Below are positions 21,473 through 31,064 of a DNA stretch of 64,000 nt, piece after piece. The notes beneath the pieces were generated by a model, which searched no databases, was not told the origin of the DNA, and was given only the letters and a program-made list of their open reading frames with translations. Source of the stretch: Rhizopus sp. PT2906. Its lineage: Eukaryota; Mucoromycota; Mucoromycetes; Mucorales; Rhizopodaceae. Each line of letters opens with the position of its first letter. The stretch's first letter is position 1. The stretch covers positions 124,001 through 188,000 of the forward strand of contig JAMYHX010000019.1 in NCBI GenBank assembly GCA_025529335.1, given 5' to 3'. Position numbers and translations under genes: made by a program.

Positions 21473-22710
21473 ATGGTGGCCAGAAGTCAAGGATACTTCA
21501 AAATTATGATAAATGGCGCAAAAGTAAAGAAACCAAAAATTGTTGGACTCAAAGAGAGCAAGAACGTCAAGAAGACCACCAAAATAATCAATCATCCTTG
21601 GTGCCCACCAGCAGCTCCGTTCTCATCCACTAGAAGGGAGTCGATAGAAACTATCAACCTGGATGAAGCCAAAGACCTCATATTGCCTAGACTATTGCTC
21701 TGTGATATGACCAGCATGAAAGACCCACTGGATATCACAACATCTTTTGCCCATTGTCAAGCTCACGTGTTTAAGACCCTGACACCTACCTCTTTATTGA
21801 CTTTCGAAACGCATCTGCAACATCTTCTTGCCATGTCAAATATCTTGATTGTAGGAAAGAACAAAAATCATCCAGACTTGAATGACTTCATCACTTCAAA
21901 TATAAAGATATTCGTAAAAGTCTGTACGAATAGGTAGATTTTCGTATTACACAGCAAAAACTTCCATACGATATTATGAGGGATATCACTAGTATTGTTA
22001 ACGATATCAATTGTGGGCTATTGCCGAAACTGGATGCTGTTGGTAAGATTCTAGCTAAGCTTAATGATGATATGGACCCAATAGTGATAGGGTTGTTATT
22101 TTGTGTAAAATGCATGATCGAAGCACTTCCTTCAGATTCACAGAAGAAAGCTGTTTTAGAGTTTCAACAAGATACTTGCAACCATTACTTCAAGCGTTTT
22201 TTTTTGATAAAGATGACATATTGTTCAAGTGGATGAACGAAGCTTGTTTCAACGATGCAGACAACGATCTCCAAGATCGCCCTGATGGATGCATCGAAAA
22301 CGATAATCTCACGATCGGTTACTTGGAGTTAAAGCTGATTGATAAAGCAAAAGAGCACAAGAAGATCAATACGGATTTATATCGTTTAGATGTATTTTCC
22401 AAGGCCGTGATAACAAAGTACAAGCTGAAGCACATCTTTCAAGTAATGGCAGTTGGTAAAGTTTACTGTACATATTGATGTTCCACCATAAATTTGTATA
22501 CTGTACTAAATCTTAACATTAGGAACAAACCTCCAATTGTGGTTCGTACCTACCACCACTGTCGTTGCCTCCAATCCGACTTCGGATGTGGTTATAGACT
22601 TTCTAGCCGTACTTTATTCTCAGAGAAACAATAAAAAAATTTCTTGTAACCTATATTCTTTACATCTTCTATGCGTGTTAGGAAACTATAGCAGCGTGGG
22701 TGGGAGCTAG
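21473..22710 (+). pseudogene. Cargo gene with PD-(D/E)XK-like motif, frameshifted
   Basis: Exons 21473-21913, 21955-22455 and 22523-22710. Introns: GTAAAA..ACAG (41 bp) and GTAAAG..TTAG (67 bp). The reading is coherent through RLLLCDMTSMKDPLDI, SNILIVGKN, DITSIVNDINCGLLPKLD, MDPIVIGLLFCVKC, QDTCNHYFKRFF and KDDILFKWMNEACF. Then comes a RPDGC...TIGYLELK segment that looks like the D...ExK core of PD-(D/E)XK nucleases, then FSKAVITKYKLKHIFQVMAVG and, after the intron, TNLQLWFV. One frameshift is needed in a 9-T run at 22197-22205, so the copy is probably inactive, unless it is programmed slippage or a sequence error. The start is uncertain. I recall related proteins as a multicopy family in Mucorales; their function is unknown to me. 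Confidence 0.55.
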
Positions 22711-22808
22711 AAAAACTTTTGATACCAGGGCTGGGTACTATATCCTCTGTCGTCTTTTCGACAACATTACTATTTTTTCTTGGCTCATTTTTATTTTTTT
22801 GAGTGCAC

Positions 22809-22839
22809 TGAAGTGTCCCATTAATTTCCGGAAATAGTG
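22809..22839 (-). repeat. Right terminal inverted repeat
   Basis: Mirror of the left arm at 20780-20810, followed outside by TA. The sub-terminal block reads TTCTTGGCTCATTTTTAT on plus. Confidence 0.85.
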
Positions 22840-23082
22840 TACACCACGCAATACCTGGCTTTGTTTCTGTGCTACAGTAATACACACACATACTCACACG
22901 CATATATACCAAAAGCAAATTCTTAAGCGATGTTTGTCTCTATTTTATATAAATAAAACTATAAACTTGAAACGGACTTTATGTGTAACTCAGCTAAGCG
23001 CGCATTACGAAAAGATCATTAGTTCTCTTTTTTTAGCTTTCTTACTTTTCTTTTTTCTTTCTTTTTAATCAATCAAAGAAAT
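22840..23082. promoter_or_regulatory. Promoter region of the Q/G-rich gene
   Basis: Immediately right of the TIR element. A TATATAAATAAAA-like stretch at 22947-22960 and a strong CT-rich tract at 23025-23070 precede the ATG at 23083. The element therefore inserted within about 240 bp of this start codon. Confidence 0.45.
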
Positions 23083-24049
23083 ATGAGTTATAACAATTAT
23101 CAAAACCAAGGTGAAGCTGCCAGTTACTTGGGGCAATCCAATCAAGGTAAATCTATATAAATATATCTTGTAATATCAATTCACTTTCTAACACCTTGTA
23201 GGCTATCATCAAGAGAATCAATATCACTATGCACCCGAAGAAAGCAGTCATGAATATAATGCATTACTCTCAAACATCATGGGTAACACCTCGAGCCATC
23301 AACCTGCTCAAGATCATGAAATTCGAACTGCCCAGCAGCATTATGAACAAGTTATCAATAATCGCAGTCAGAATAATTCTGCTGAAGCTGTTGGTAATGC
23401 TGCAGCTGTTCAAGCATTACAAAGAAGCCAGCAAACTGGTGGTGGCATGGGGGATATGATAAAGATGGCCATGTCAATTGCTTCTAATCTATCAGGTAGT
23501 GGACAAAGTACTGGAGGTGGTGGCAGTGGAGCAGGTAAAAGCCAGGCTATTCAACAAGCTGCCATGATGGCAGTCAAACTATACATGTCCAAGCAGTCAT
23601 CAGGTGGAGGACAACATCAAGCTGGAGCTGGAGGAGCTCTTGGTGGTTTATTAGGTATGCTGATGGGTTCTTCTGGTGGAAGCGGCCAACAGCAACAAGC
23701 ACAGCACTCATCTTCAGGTATGGGTGGAATTGGTGCCATGGTTGGTTCATTGCTTGGCGGTGGAGGTCATTCTCAACAGTCTGGTCAACAGCAACAACAA
23801 CAAAGCCATGGCTACTCCCAACCATCAAATAACAACTATCCTCCTCAACAAAGTTATGCTCAAAATAACAACAACTACTATCCTCCACCACAACAAGGTA
23901 ATAACGCTGGTTATGCTCAACAAGCCTATGGGCAACCACAACAAAGCTATGGCAATCAAGCGCCCCCTCAGACACAACAGCACCAATCGCAAGGAGGAAC
24001 AGATTATGCAGCTCTCGCTTCAGGTTTAATGAATAAGATTTTCAAGTAA
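23083..24049 (+). CDS. Gln/Gly-rich low-complexity protein
   Basis: Two exons, 23083-23146 and 23202-24049; 303 residues starting MSYNNYQNQGEAASYLGQ. Residues about 55-160 form an Ala/Gly-rich helical segment (EAVGNAAAVQALQRSQQ, GMGDMIKMAMSIASNLSG, AIQQAAMMAVKLYMSK). After that are hydrophobic GLLGMLMG and GAMVGSLLGG blocks separated by Gln/Ser runs, and a Tyr/Pro/Gln prion-like tail ending YAALASGLMNKIFK. The same layout occurs in fungal Q/G-rich proteins with small helical modules of unknown role. The Tyr/Gln/Asn composition suggests self-association or condensate behaviour, which is inference only. Confidence 0.8.
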
Positions 24050-24818
24050 ATAAACTAGTCTTAAATTTATTTTTGTGATATACGAATACCGGATTTTACT
24101 TTATGGAGTAACAACCGAATCTTTGAAAAAAAAAAAAAAAAAATACTACAGGATTGCTGGCAAAAGTAATTAATATAGTTTTCTGTAAAAGGGCGAATCG
24201 TCTTAATTGTCTGTAAAAAGCTAATTCCCTAAGACTTCCAACAGAAAATTCTCTTGGGTATAAGCCTTCGATCGCAATCTTTTGAATGAGAGCTCGTCTC
24301 CCTTTACGAAGGGAAAAAAGGTTCAATCAAATCAGAATGAGAGAAAGTCTGCAATACGAATCATAATGTCTATTTTCACTTCTCGCATTTTTTCAAAAAA
24401 AAAATTGATGACTGTCCATACATTAACTTAATTTCATCTGCTAATCGTCTAATTTTAGCTTAAACATCTGTATGCAACTTGTACATGGAAGAAAAGACCG
24501 AGAAGAAAAAACTTTTAAATGAACGGAGCCTAAATTAATGTAGCATCCTGCATTAGCCTTTTCTAAAGGCAAAGCTCTTATTTTTTTTATTTTCTTCCTT
24601 TTGTTTCCTTTCCCTTTTCTTCCCTTCACTACTTTATTATCTATCTCTCTCACACACGCTCTCTCTCTCTCTCTTTGGCTCCTTCTTGTTATCATTTGGG
24701 GGTCTTTTTATTTCATTTGAGCTGTGGAAAAAAATAAAAAATAAAATCTCAGCAACCTCAGCCTGCCTCAGGACTCGTTACTCTTTTTTCTCTTATTTTC
24801 TAGCCCTTACTCTCACGG
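24050..24818. other. Intergenic spacer and RasGEF promoter
   Basis: A poly-A run at 24126-24142, then AT-rich sequence. From 24570 to 24690 the plus strand is strongly pyrimidine-rich and contains a (CT)n tract at about 24656-24675, typical of a fungal leader or promoter. No gene supported. Confidence 0.5.
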
Positions 24819-27086
24819 ATGACAGCAAGTGATCATAGTGGTCTTCCCCTTATTCCACTATCCCCTATTGCTCAGTCGTACATTCTATGTTCGAATGCTC
24901 TTTCGCAAGCATCTGAAAAACTAAATGAAGCTAAACAAAAGATACCAACTGTTGATGATACAACACGTCTTATACGAAATGTAGAAGTTGAAAGACTGCG
25001 ACTTGATACACTAGCTCGAAAGATGCAATCTGTTGAGGCAGCAACTGCTTTCTTTTGGGATCCAGATACGCTAGCTCGTCAAATAGCAATTATCGACTGC
25101 CAGTTATATACCAGTGCATTGTTAAACAAGAAAGCACTTTTACAATTAGACCAGAAGCAGACAAAGCTTTCTCATCTTGTTGATTTCCACAGATACTTGA
25201 CTCACAGTATGGCTCATCAGCTCATCTACTGGGCTGAACTCACTAAACCCAACAACACTTCTACACCTGCTGTTGTACCACCTGTTCGTCCAAAGGATAG
25301 TCTCGTTGCGCACTTGATACGAGTTGCCTATCTACTCTTGCATGCCTATCGTGACTTTTCTGGATTTGCTGCCATCATGAAGGCTCTTACACTGCCTGAA
25401 ATCCGTCGACTAAAGAGAATATGGCAACCATGTTCCTCACGTACCAAGGAAATGTTCCGTGATTTGGCTCAAATTATATCCCCTGCCAACAACTACCAGG
25501 CCTATCGGAATGTTCTTCGCAGTAAGCTTGAGCTCTACCTTTACATTTACCATCGTAAAGAAGGCAACAACAGTAGCGGTAATATGATGATTGCCATTCC
25601 GTGGATTCAGGCTCACCTCTCGTCTATTCAGTCGATTGTAACCATCTATACTGCTGGTGATAACGAAGACCAACAGATGCTAGGTGGAGATATTGTGTTG
25701 TCTACCCCTGGAGCTCACAAGATGGATATTGAAATCTCCATTTTAGAACTTTGCCAGCGCAACTCTATTATTAGCGATTCTTTGTTGGAAGATATACTAT
25801 CTAATTCTTCAAGCGATAAAAAGAAAAGTCAACGATCATCAATAGCTGCAGCATCAAAACCTATTCATCTCGAAGGTCTTCGCACTGCCGTCATTCCGAC
25901 ATCTAATTTGAACCACCTTGCACCCGGCGACCTGCTTGTGCATCACTGGCTTGTGTCCCGTGTGTACCTTCGTAAAGATCAACTGATCGATGAAAGTATG
26001 GAAGTCGAACCCTTGAAACAAGGAGAACAGATTGCTTGTGAAGAGGATGACCTTTTCGACGTTCAGAAATATATGCCACCAGCTAGTGCTTCAATTTCAA
26101 GACGTACAAGCTTCGTATTACAAACATCTCCGACTCTTGGTGGCAACGAAGTTGAATTGGTTACAGAAAATGACGCATCGGAAGATGTCAATCAGAAACC
26201 CATCGATCCAAGTTCAGAACTCAAGGATAGTAAGCATGGCGATGATAGTGATGACGAAAACAGTAGTCATGACAACAACAACAACAACAACGACGACAAC
26301 AGCAATGACAACGGCGGAGTAACTGAAGCTCCAAAAGCAGAAAGTCCAAAACCTAATACTGATAATAATAATAAGAGTAATAATAATAATGAAGCATCAG
26401 TCAAACACGAGGTTACACCACATCAGATACATAACCAAGATGAAAAGAGCACACCAGAAGCTTCCAAGGAAGTAGAACACAGTGATAAGAAGGAATCACC
26501 AAAAGAAAATGAAGGAAAGAGCACCTCTGTTGCTTCCAAGACGTCAACTGCAGCTAGCAAACCAAAATCAACCTTGTCTCCTACGGCACCAGAATTCATA
26601 CCTCATGGATTGATCAAGACCAAGGCTCAGAGCAACACATCATTGGCATCAGAAGAAAAATGGTCAGGATATCCAGTGAATAAAGACGACGACAATGACT
26701 CAGAGATATGGAAAGGATACCCTGTTCCAAAAGCAGGTAGCTTAATCGAAGAAGAGGACGAGGAGGAGGTCTGGAAGGGTTATCCTGGACCTAATAGCAG
26801 CACAGACAGCCCAAGGAGAGCATCATCTCAGTCAGAAACATCTGAAGAATGGAAAGGGTATCATGCTACAAAAATGGAAGCGGTCTGGCAAAGAGAAAGC
26901 GCAATGAAAGTTCAAGAGTATGAATGGCAAGGCTACACTCTAGAAACTTATAATGAAGATGAACTTGATTCTAGTACTATGATGGATGGTGAATTTGAAA
27001 AGTCTCGAAAAGCACGCGGACAACAAGGTAACGGAGACAAGCTGTTGGAGGACTTTCAGAGAAACAGAAATGTGATGATTAAATAA
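24819..27086 (+). CDS. Divergent RasGEF-domain protein with WxGY repeats
   Basis: Single exon, 755 residues. Residues about 85-250 match the Ras guanine-nucleotide exchange (CDC25) fold: DPDTLARQIAIIDCQLY, HLVDFHRYLTHSMAHQLIYWAEL, LVAHLIRVAYLLLHAYRDFSGFAAIMKAL and EIRRLKRIWQPC. The middle is low-complexity, with Asn/Asp runs from AAC/AAT repeats and Glu/Lys/Ser-rich sequence. The C-terminal third carries five spaced copies of an acidic W-x-G-Y motif (KWSGYP, IWKGYP, VWKGYP, EWKGYH, EWQGYT; roughly 26655-26940). Role: probably activates a Ras/Rap-type GTPase or acts as a scaffold. Some catalytic helical-hairpin residues look altered, so exchange activity is not certain. Confidence 0.8.
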   Translation: MTASDHSGLPLIPLSPIAQSYILCSNALSQASEKLNEAKQKIPTVDDTTRLIRNVEVERLRLDTLARKMQSVEAATAFFWDPDTLARQIAIIDCQLYTSALLNKKALLQLDQKQTKLSHLVDFHRYLTHSMAHQLIYWAELTKPNNTSTPAVVPPVRPKDSLVAHLIRVAYLLLHAYRDFSGFAAIMKALTLPEIRRLKRIWQPCSSRTKEMFRDLAQIISPANNYQAYRNVLRSKLELYLYIYHRKEGNNSSGNMMIAIPWIQAHLSSIQSIVTIYTAGDNEDQQMLGGDIVLSTPGAHKMDIEISILELCQRNSIISDSLLEDILSNSSSDKKKSQRSSIAAASKPIHLEGLRTAVIPTSNLNHLAPGDLLVHHWLVSRVYLRKDQLIDESMEVEPLKQGEQIACEEDDLFDVQKYMPPASASISRRTSFVLQTSPTLGGNEVELVTENDASEDVNQKPIDPSSELKDSKHGDDSDDENSSHDNNNNNNDDNSNDNGGVTEAPKAESPKPNTDNNNKSNNNNEASVKHEVTPHQIHNQDEKSTPEASKEVEHSDKKESPKENEGKSTSVASKTSTAASKPKSTLSPTAPEFIPHGLIKTKAQSNTSLASEEKWSGYPVNKDDDNDSEIWKGYPVPKAGSLIEEEDEEEVWKGYPGPNSSTDSPRRASSQSETSEEWKGYHATKMEAVWQRESAMKVQEYEWQGYTLETYNEDELDSSTMMDGEFEKSRKARGQQGNGDKLLEDFQRNRNVMIK

Positions 27087-27148
27087 ATAAATAACAATAT
27101 ACCCTCCTTTTATATCTACTTAAAGAGACAATCAAGCGATTTATTTTT

Positions 27149-28984
27149 CTATTCATTAGCCAAACTCTTTTTACGCTCTTTTGCTGCCATAGATGCAGCT
27201 CTTGTATGAGTGCTTGCTGATGTATCTTCGTCTGCAGTTTTAAATATCCTTATCTGCTCTGTTGCGTCATCTAGCATTTCTTTTGCCATCTGATACACTT
27301 CAGTGCCTTCTGTATTATACATTAGTGAATTAGTCAGCATAAGTATCACGTCTCTTTCAAATTCGGTAGTTGTGTTTATTAGCTAAGGTGCATAGTCAAT
27401 ACCTTATTTTTATCTTTATTTTATAGTGCACTTACTCCATCCCTAATTCGGTTCTTTATTGTTTTTAAATCCATGGGTTTCTTTACAATATCATAGTATT
27501 GAGGAGCAATGGATTCCTTAATTGGATTCATAAACATCGTACCATTCTTATGGTTTGCAATTTCTCGCCAAAGCAAGTTGATATTCTTCAACCAGGATTT
27601 ATGCCTTGGGTCTTCTTTGCTCAACTTTTTACTATGACTACCACTGCGTTCATTTGTTGGTGTAGGCGCATTACTTTCACCCGCGCCACTTTCTTCTCCA
27701 TCTTTTGTATAGTCCATTTCAGCAGGAGTCGTGCCTTGGCTGACATCCAGATCTTAAACAAAGTTTTGAATATGGATATTGTCTCCTATCTCCTTATGAT
27801 CTGCTTACCTGTGGAGTATTCCGTTTTTGTTGTATCTGCGTTCAAGGGCTCATTCTCTATCTCACTTTCAGCATTAGCTTCCTCACGATTATCTAATCTA
27901 CTACGCTTTAATTGAAATTCTTCCGACGTGGCTATGTCTTCTGCTTGACGTTTCTGCGCCATTCTTGAACTTTCCTCAGTGTTAGGCTCTAATATTGATG
28001 TTGGTTCCTCAGCAGAGACAACAGTGTCCCTTCCGTTAGATGTGTCTCTTATTTCTGGTGGCTCTGATTCTGGTTCATCCACTGTCTCTGGTTTTGCTTT
28101 TGGCGATTCCTCTTGTTGTGGTTGCTGTGATGCATCTAACTCAGTAGAAGATTGTAATGACTGTTCAACATTATTTGTTTGCTTCTCTTGTTCTGGCTGC
28201 ACTGATACATCTACATTTGATGCCTGATCTACGTCATTATCAATTGCCAGTTGCTGCTCTCGATTATCGTTGATATCTTTTTCCCCGAGTTGCTCTCGAT
28301 CTGTTGATTGCGTTATTTCCTCATTCTGCTTGTTTTCGCTTTCGACAACAGTCATTTCTTCTGTTTTCTTTTCATCATTGCTCGCGTTTATTTCTTGAGT
28401 TTCTTGTGTTTCCAAAGACTCCGAAAGATGTTTCTCAGATTGATCTTCCTTTTTTATATCCTCTTTGCTATTTTTCAACAACTGATCGTCCCATTTTCCG
28501 GCACGTATCTCCTCGATTTCAGACACGAGTGCCAAGAACTTTTCTTCATCTTCGCTTATCTCCTTTTTTAATTCTTCTAGTCGTTGCGTATAAAGTTGTC
28601 TCGCCAAACGTACGACGACTGGCATATCCTGGGTTGTAAGAGACTGTTGTTGACGCCTACACGAAAAAAAAAGGCAAGGGTAAGATAGAGAGAGCAGAAA
28701 AGATAACTTGTCGTCATTACTTTTCTTTGTCCATGTCTTCAATCATTAAATAATATTGAAGAGAGCAGTTCTATAAACACTAAGAATAAAAATCGAAATA
28801 AAGCCAATTAACTTTTTTTTGCTGCCTTGCGTCTTACCTTTTGATTAAAGTAGTCAGAAGGGCGATCTAACAGAGCGTGATGCTTCAAATTTCGCGCTAT
28901 TTGAAACCAATTATCTTCTCCATACTTGTAAACAGCTTGAGAAAGCAACAGCTTTTCTAAAATGGTCCATTCTGTCGTTGACAT
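27149..28984 (-). CDS. BRD8/Bdc1-type bromodomain subunit of NuA4
   Basis: Five exons: 28838-28984, 28721-28770, 27809-28656, 27436-27752, 27149-27382; 531 residues. The N terminus is the SANT-like segment of BRD8 (EWTILEKLLLSQAV..GEDNWFQIARNL...RPSDYFNQKNCSLQYY), followed by a coiled coil with the VRLARQLYTQRLEELKKEI signature. Then a long Glu/Gln-rich acidic linker, a basic KRQAEDI..KRSR patch and a C-terminal bromodomain (LLWREIANHKNGTMFMNPI...YYDIVKKPMDLKTIKNRI...LMLTNSLMYN with the acetyl-lysine-contacting Asn). This combination is specific to BRD8 and fission yeast Bdc1, subunits of the NuA4/TIP60 histone acetyltransferase. Nuclear. Confidence 0.87.
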
Positions 28985-29659
28985 GTTGATTTTTTTATTT
29001 TCCTAAAATGAGAAAGAAAAAATAGGCAGAAGTATCTAATACAGCGTAGACAATGAACACCCACAAAAATTTAGTAGTCACGAAATGAGCATGAAGCTTG
29101 CCCACTTGAGATTGAGTCAAATAAAAAGAAAAAATTTAAGAGGTGTTGTCTAGCATAAATTGTGTTCTTTTACAAAGCAACCATTTGAAGATGTCTCTGC
29201 GTATCTCTGCTCCATCCTTGACAGTCTTTAGTGGCAACTCTTTTTGGCAAGCAGTACTCATTATCGGAGTCAATGTATCCATTGTCGTCTACTAAAGTCA
29301 AAAATGAAAACAAACTCTTCAGTGTATTTTTTACATGCTTTTTTGTATTCATAAAAAGGATATTAAGCAAAGTGAAAGAAAAAAGGGTTTATTTGACTCA
29401 TTTTAGTTGTGGTATATGAGAGTAGATCTTTAGTATATGAAGGGACATTTGAACTATAAGAAATTACTTATATCCAATCACGTAAGGCAAGTTCAACGCT
29501 GCTCCAAGCCCTTGAGCTGTAGCAATAAACTGATCTTCTTCCTTTTCATTTGAATCATGTTCAATTTCTCGTTTCTTCTTAGTCATTGTCAAATTCATCT
29601 TCTTTGACTTCTTTAATTTTTTGTAATTCTTGTTCATATTGATGATAATGGCGGTTGTA
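28985..29659. other. Intergenic region left of the MITE
   Basis: Promoter side of the BRD8 gene, then AT-rich DNA. A minus-strand frame at 29464-29700 (ends GAALNLPYVIGYK) starts inside the MITE arm, has a lysine-rich simple composition and no partner exon, so I do not call it. Confidence 0.4.
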
Positions 29660-29728
29660 CAGTAGGACCTCGATTCTAGAATGCTACACCTACCCACCAA
29701 TCATTATGACATAATCGAGGTCCTACTG
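29660..29728. mobile_element. 69-bp pogo-like MITE
   Basis: Perfect 16-bp inverted repeats CAGTAGGACCTCGATT (29660-29675) and its complement (29713-29728) flank a 37-bp core. TA precedes the left end. The right flank is TG, one change from TA. CAGT plus ACCTCGAT is the style of pogo/Tigger-type terminal repeats. There is no room for coding sequence; this is a deletion derivative or miniature element. Confidence 0.75.
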
Positions 29729-30223
29729 TGCTAGCATGGGCATCGTGATGAGCTACTGTTAGTGTAATGACAATATATGATAAACAAGGTGATGCTATTG
29801 TACTTGTATGTGTTGTTATTTGTACTATGATTATTGACAGATGCAGTTTTGCTGGTGCACCGACACCAAGTAGAAATACGATTTAAAGTTGTTTGAATGG
29901 TATCACAGCTCTGCCCTCAAAATTAGTCAGTGTTATATTTATCAGTGAATTGCATGTCTTGGACTGATGCATAAGCATAGTTATCAGCAATGTATTTCAG
30001 CATAACCAAGACGACAAACATATCCCTGTAATGACATAAGTTAAGCTTAACCTTAATCCTGTCGGGCAAGCAGCCAAAAGTCTCGAAGAACAAAAATTCA
30101 GGATTGTTCAGCCCCAAAAAGCTGTATCGATTCATCAGTCTTGACTGTTGCAATTTAATTCCCGATTTGAAAAGTGACTTTTTATTGTCACGACTCCAAG
30201 GGTTGTTTGAAAGTTTTCTTTAT
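29729..30223. other. Intergenic region right of the MITE
   Basis: Contains a 76-codon minus-strand frame (29923-30153) with protein-like composition (YSFLGLNNPEFLFFETFGCLP) but no recognised domain and no promoter. It may be a transposon gene remnant. It overlaps the presumed promoter of the Tim17-family gene. Confidence 0.35.
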
Positions 30224-30889
30224 ATGTCTGCTCCACCTACGCCTAATACTCATATACCTTCTCTTGATAATAATATCAGCTTTACAACAGTTCCACCTAT
30301 TGAAGAGGATGTCAAGGAAAACAACAATGTGGATAGATCTATGCTTCGAGCAGGATTAGACAAACAATCTCGCATCATCCTCATGTCAACGATCGGCTCC
30401 CTATGGGGTTTTGGTATTGGTGCATTTATAGGAGGAAGACAATCTGGTCTGCAATACTTGGCAGAAAATGCACACAAACTACCGACGACTGTTCAAGGAT
30501 GGTATTTTTATCACAAGACCAAGAATTACAAAATGATGCTCGGAGGAGTCAAAAAAGGCATTCGATATGCCGGTAGAACAGGTGGTCTTTGTTTGCTGTA
30601 TGGAACACTTGAGGCCGGTCTAGACGAGGTGAAAGGACAAGCGGATGTTGTCAATTCGGTTACTGCCGGTGTCGCGACTGGAACAATTTTTTCTATCTTG
30701 TGTAAGCCAAATGATCGTATTTTCTCATAATGATTCTCACTTTTGTGTATAATAGCAAAGTTACCAAGAGGCTCTTTTAGGTATTCTGTCCTTTTTGGAG
30801 CAACGTTTGGACTGGTCGCTGGTGGTTTGACAGAGCTGCACCGTTATGTATCTTATGTGTCAGAAGATGAAGCTTATGTGCCATCATAA
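30224..30889 (+). CDS. Tim17/Tim22/Tim23-family membrane protein
   Basis: Two exons, 30224-30701 and 30756-30889; 203 residues. The 53-bp intron starts GTAAGC and ends AATAG. After a polar N terminus there are four hydrophobic, glycine-rich segments: SLWGFGIGAFIGG, GIRYAGRTGGLCLLYGTLEAGL, NSVTAGVATGTIFSIL and YSVLFGATFGLVAGG. These are spaced as in the Tim17/22/23 family, which builds protein- or solute-conducting elements in mitochondrial and peroxisomal membranes. Which member it is cannot be told: it is not a plain Tim17, Tim22 or Tim23. The frame is open upstream to 30104, but MSAPPTPN at 30224 is the natural start. Confidence 0.75.
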
Positions 30890-31064
30890 ATATTGTATAA
30901 ATTTGTAACATCCAGAATCAACGCTACACAGTATTATTTGAAACTACAAAATAAAACCATATACCTTTCACATCGTTATGTATAAAAATGAATGCTTAAT
31001 CACGTATGTTTAAAAAGTATCAACACATTCAAACAATGTATTTATAGTAAATCAAAAACATGGT
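30890..31064. terminator. Shared 3' flank of convergent genes
   Basis: 175 bp between the stop of the Tim17-family gene and the stop of NOC2 (opposite strand). AATAAAA near 30949 is a likely polyadenylation signal for the plus gene. Confidence 0.4.

Larger units (their letters stand above)
20780..22839. mobile_element. 2,060-bp TIR element with TA target duplication and cargo gene
   Basis: The left end 20780-20810 and right end 22809-22839 are a perfect 31-bp inverted repeat beginning CACTATTTCCGGAAATTAAT. Similarity continues inward for about 45 bp more (AAATGAGCCAAGAAAAAA..TAGTAA on both arms). TA is found immediately outside both ends (20778-20779 and 22840-22841), as expected for Tc1/mariner-type insertion. 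The interior carries one intron-bearing gene on plus (21473-22710) and no recognisable DDE transposase. Thus it is probably a non-autonomous element that mobilised or evolved around a gene. Also inside is a 150-bp sequence (21201-21350) repeated at 52 kb. Confidence 0.75.

Noticed and set aside
29464..29700. Minus-strand ORF overlapping the MITE arm
   Set aside because: Starts within the MITE and is lysine-rich simple sequence; no partner exon.
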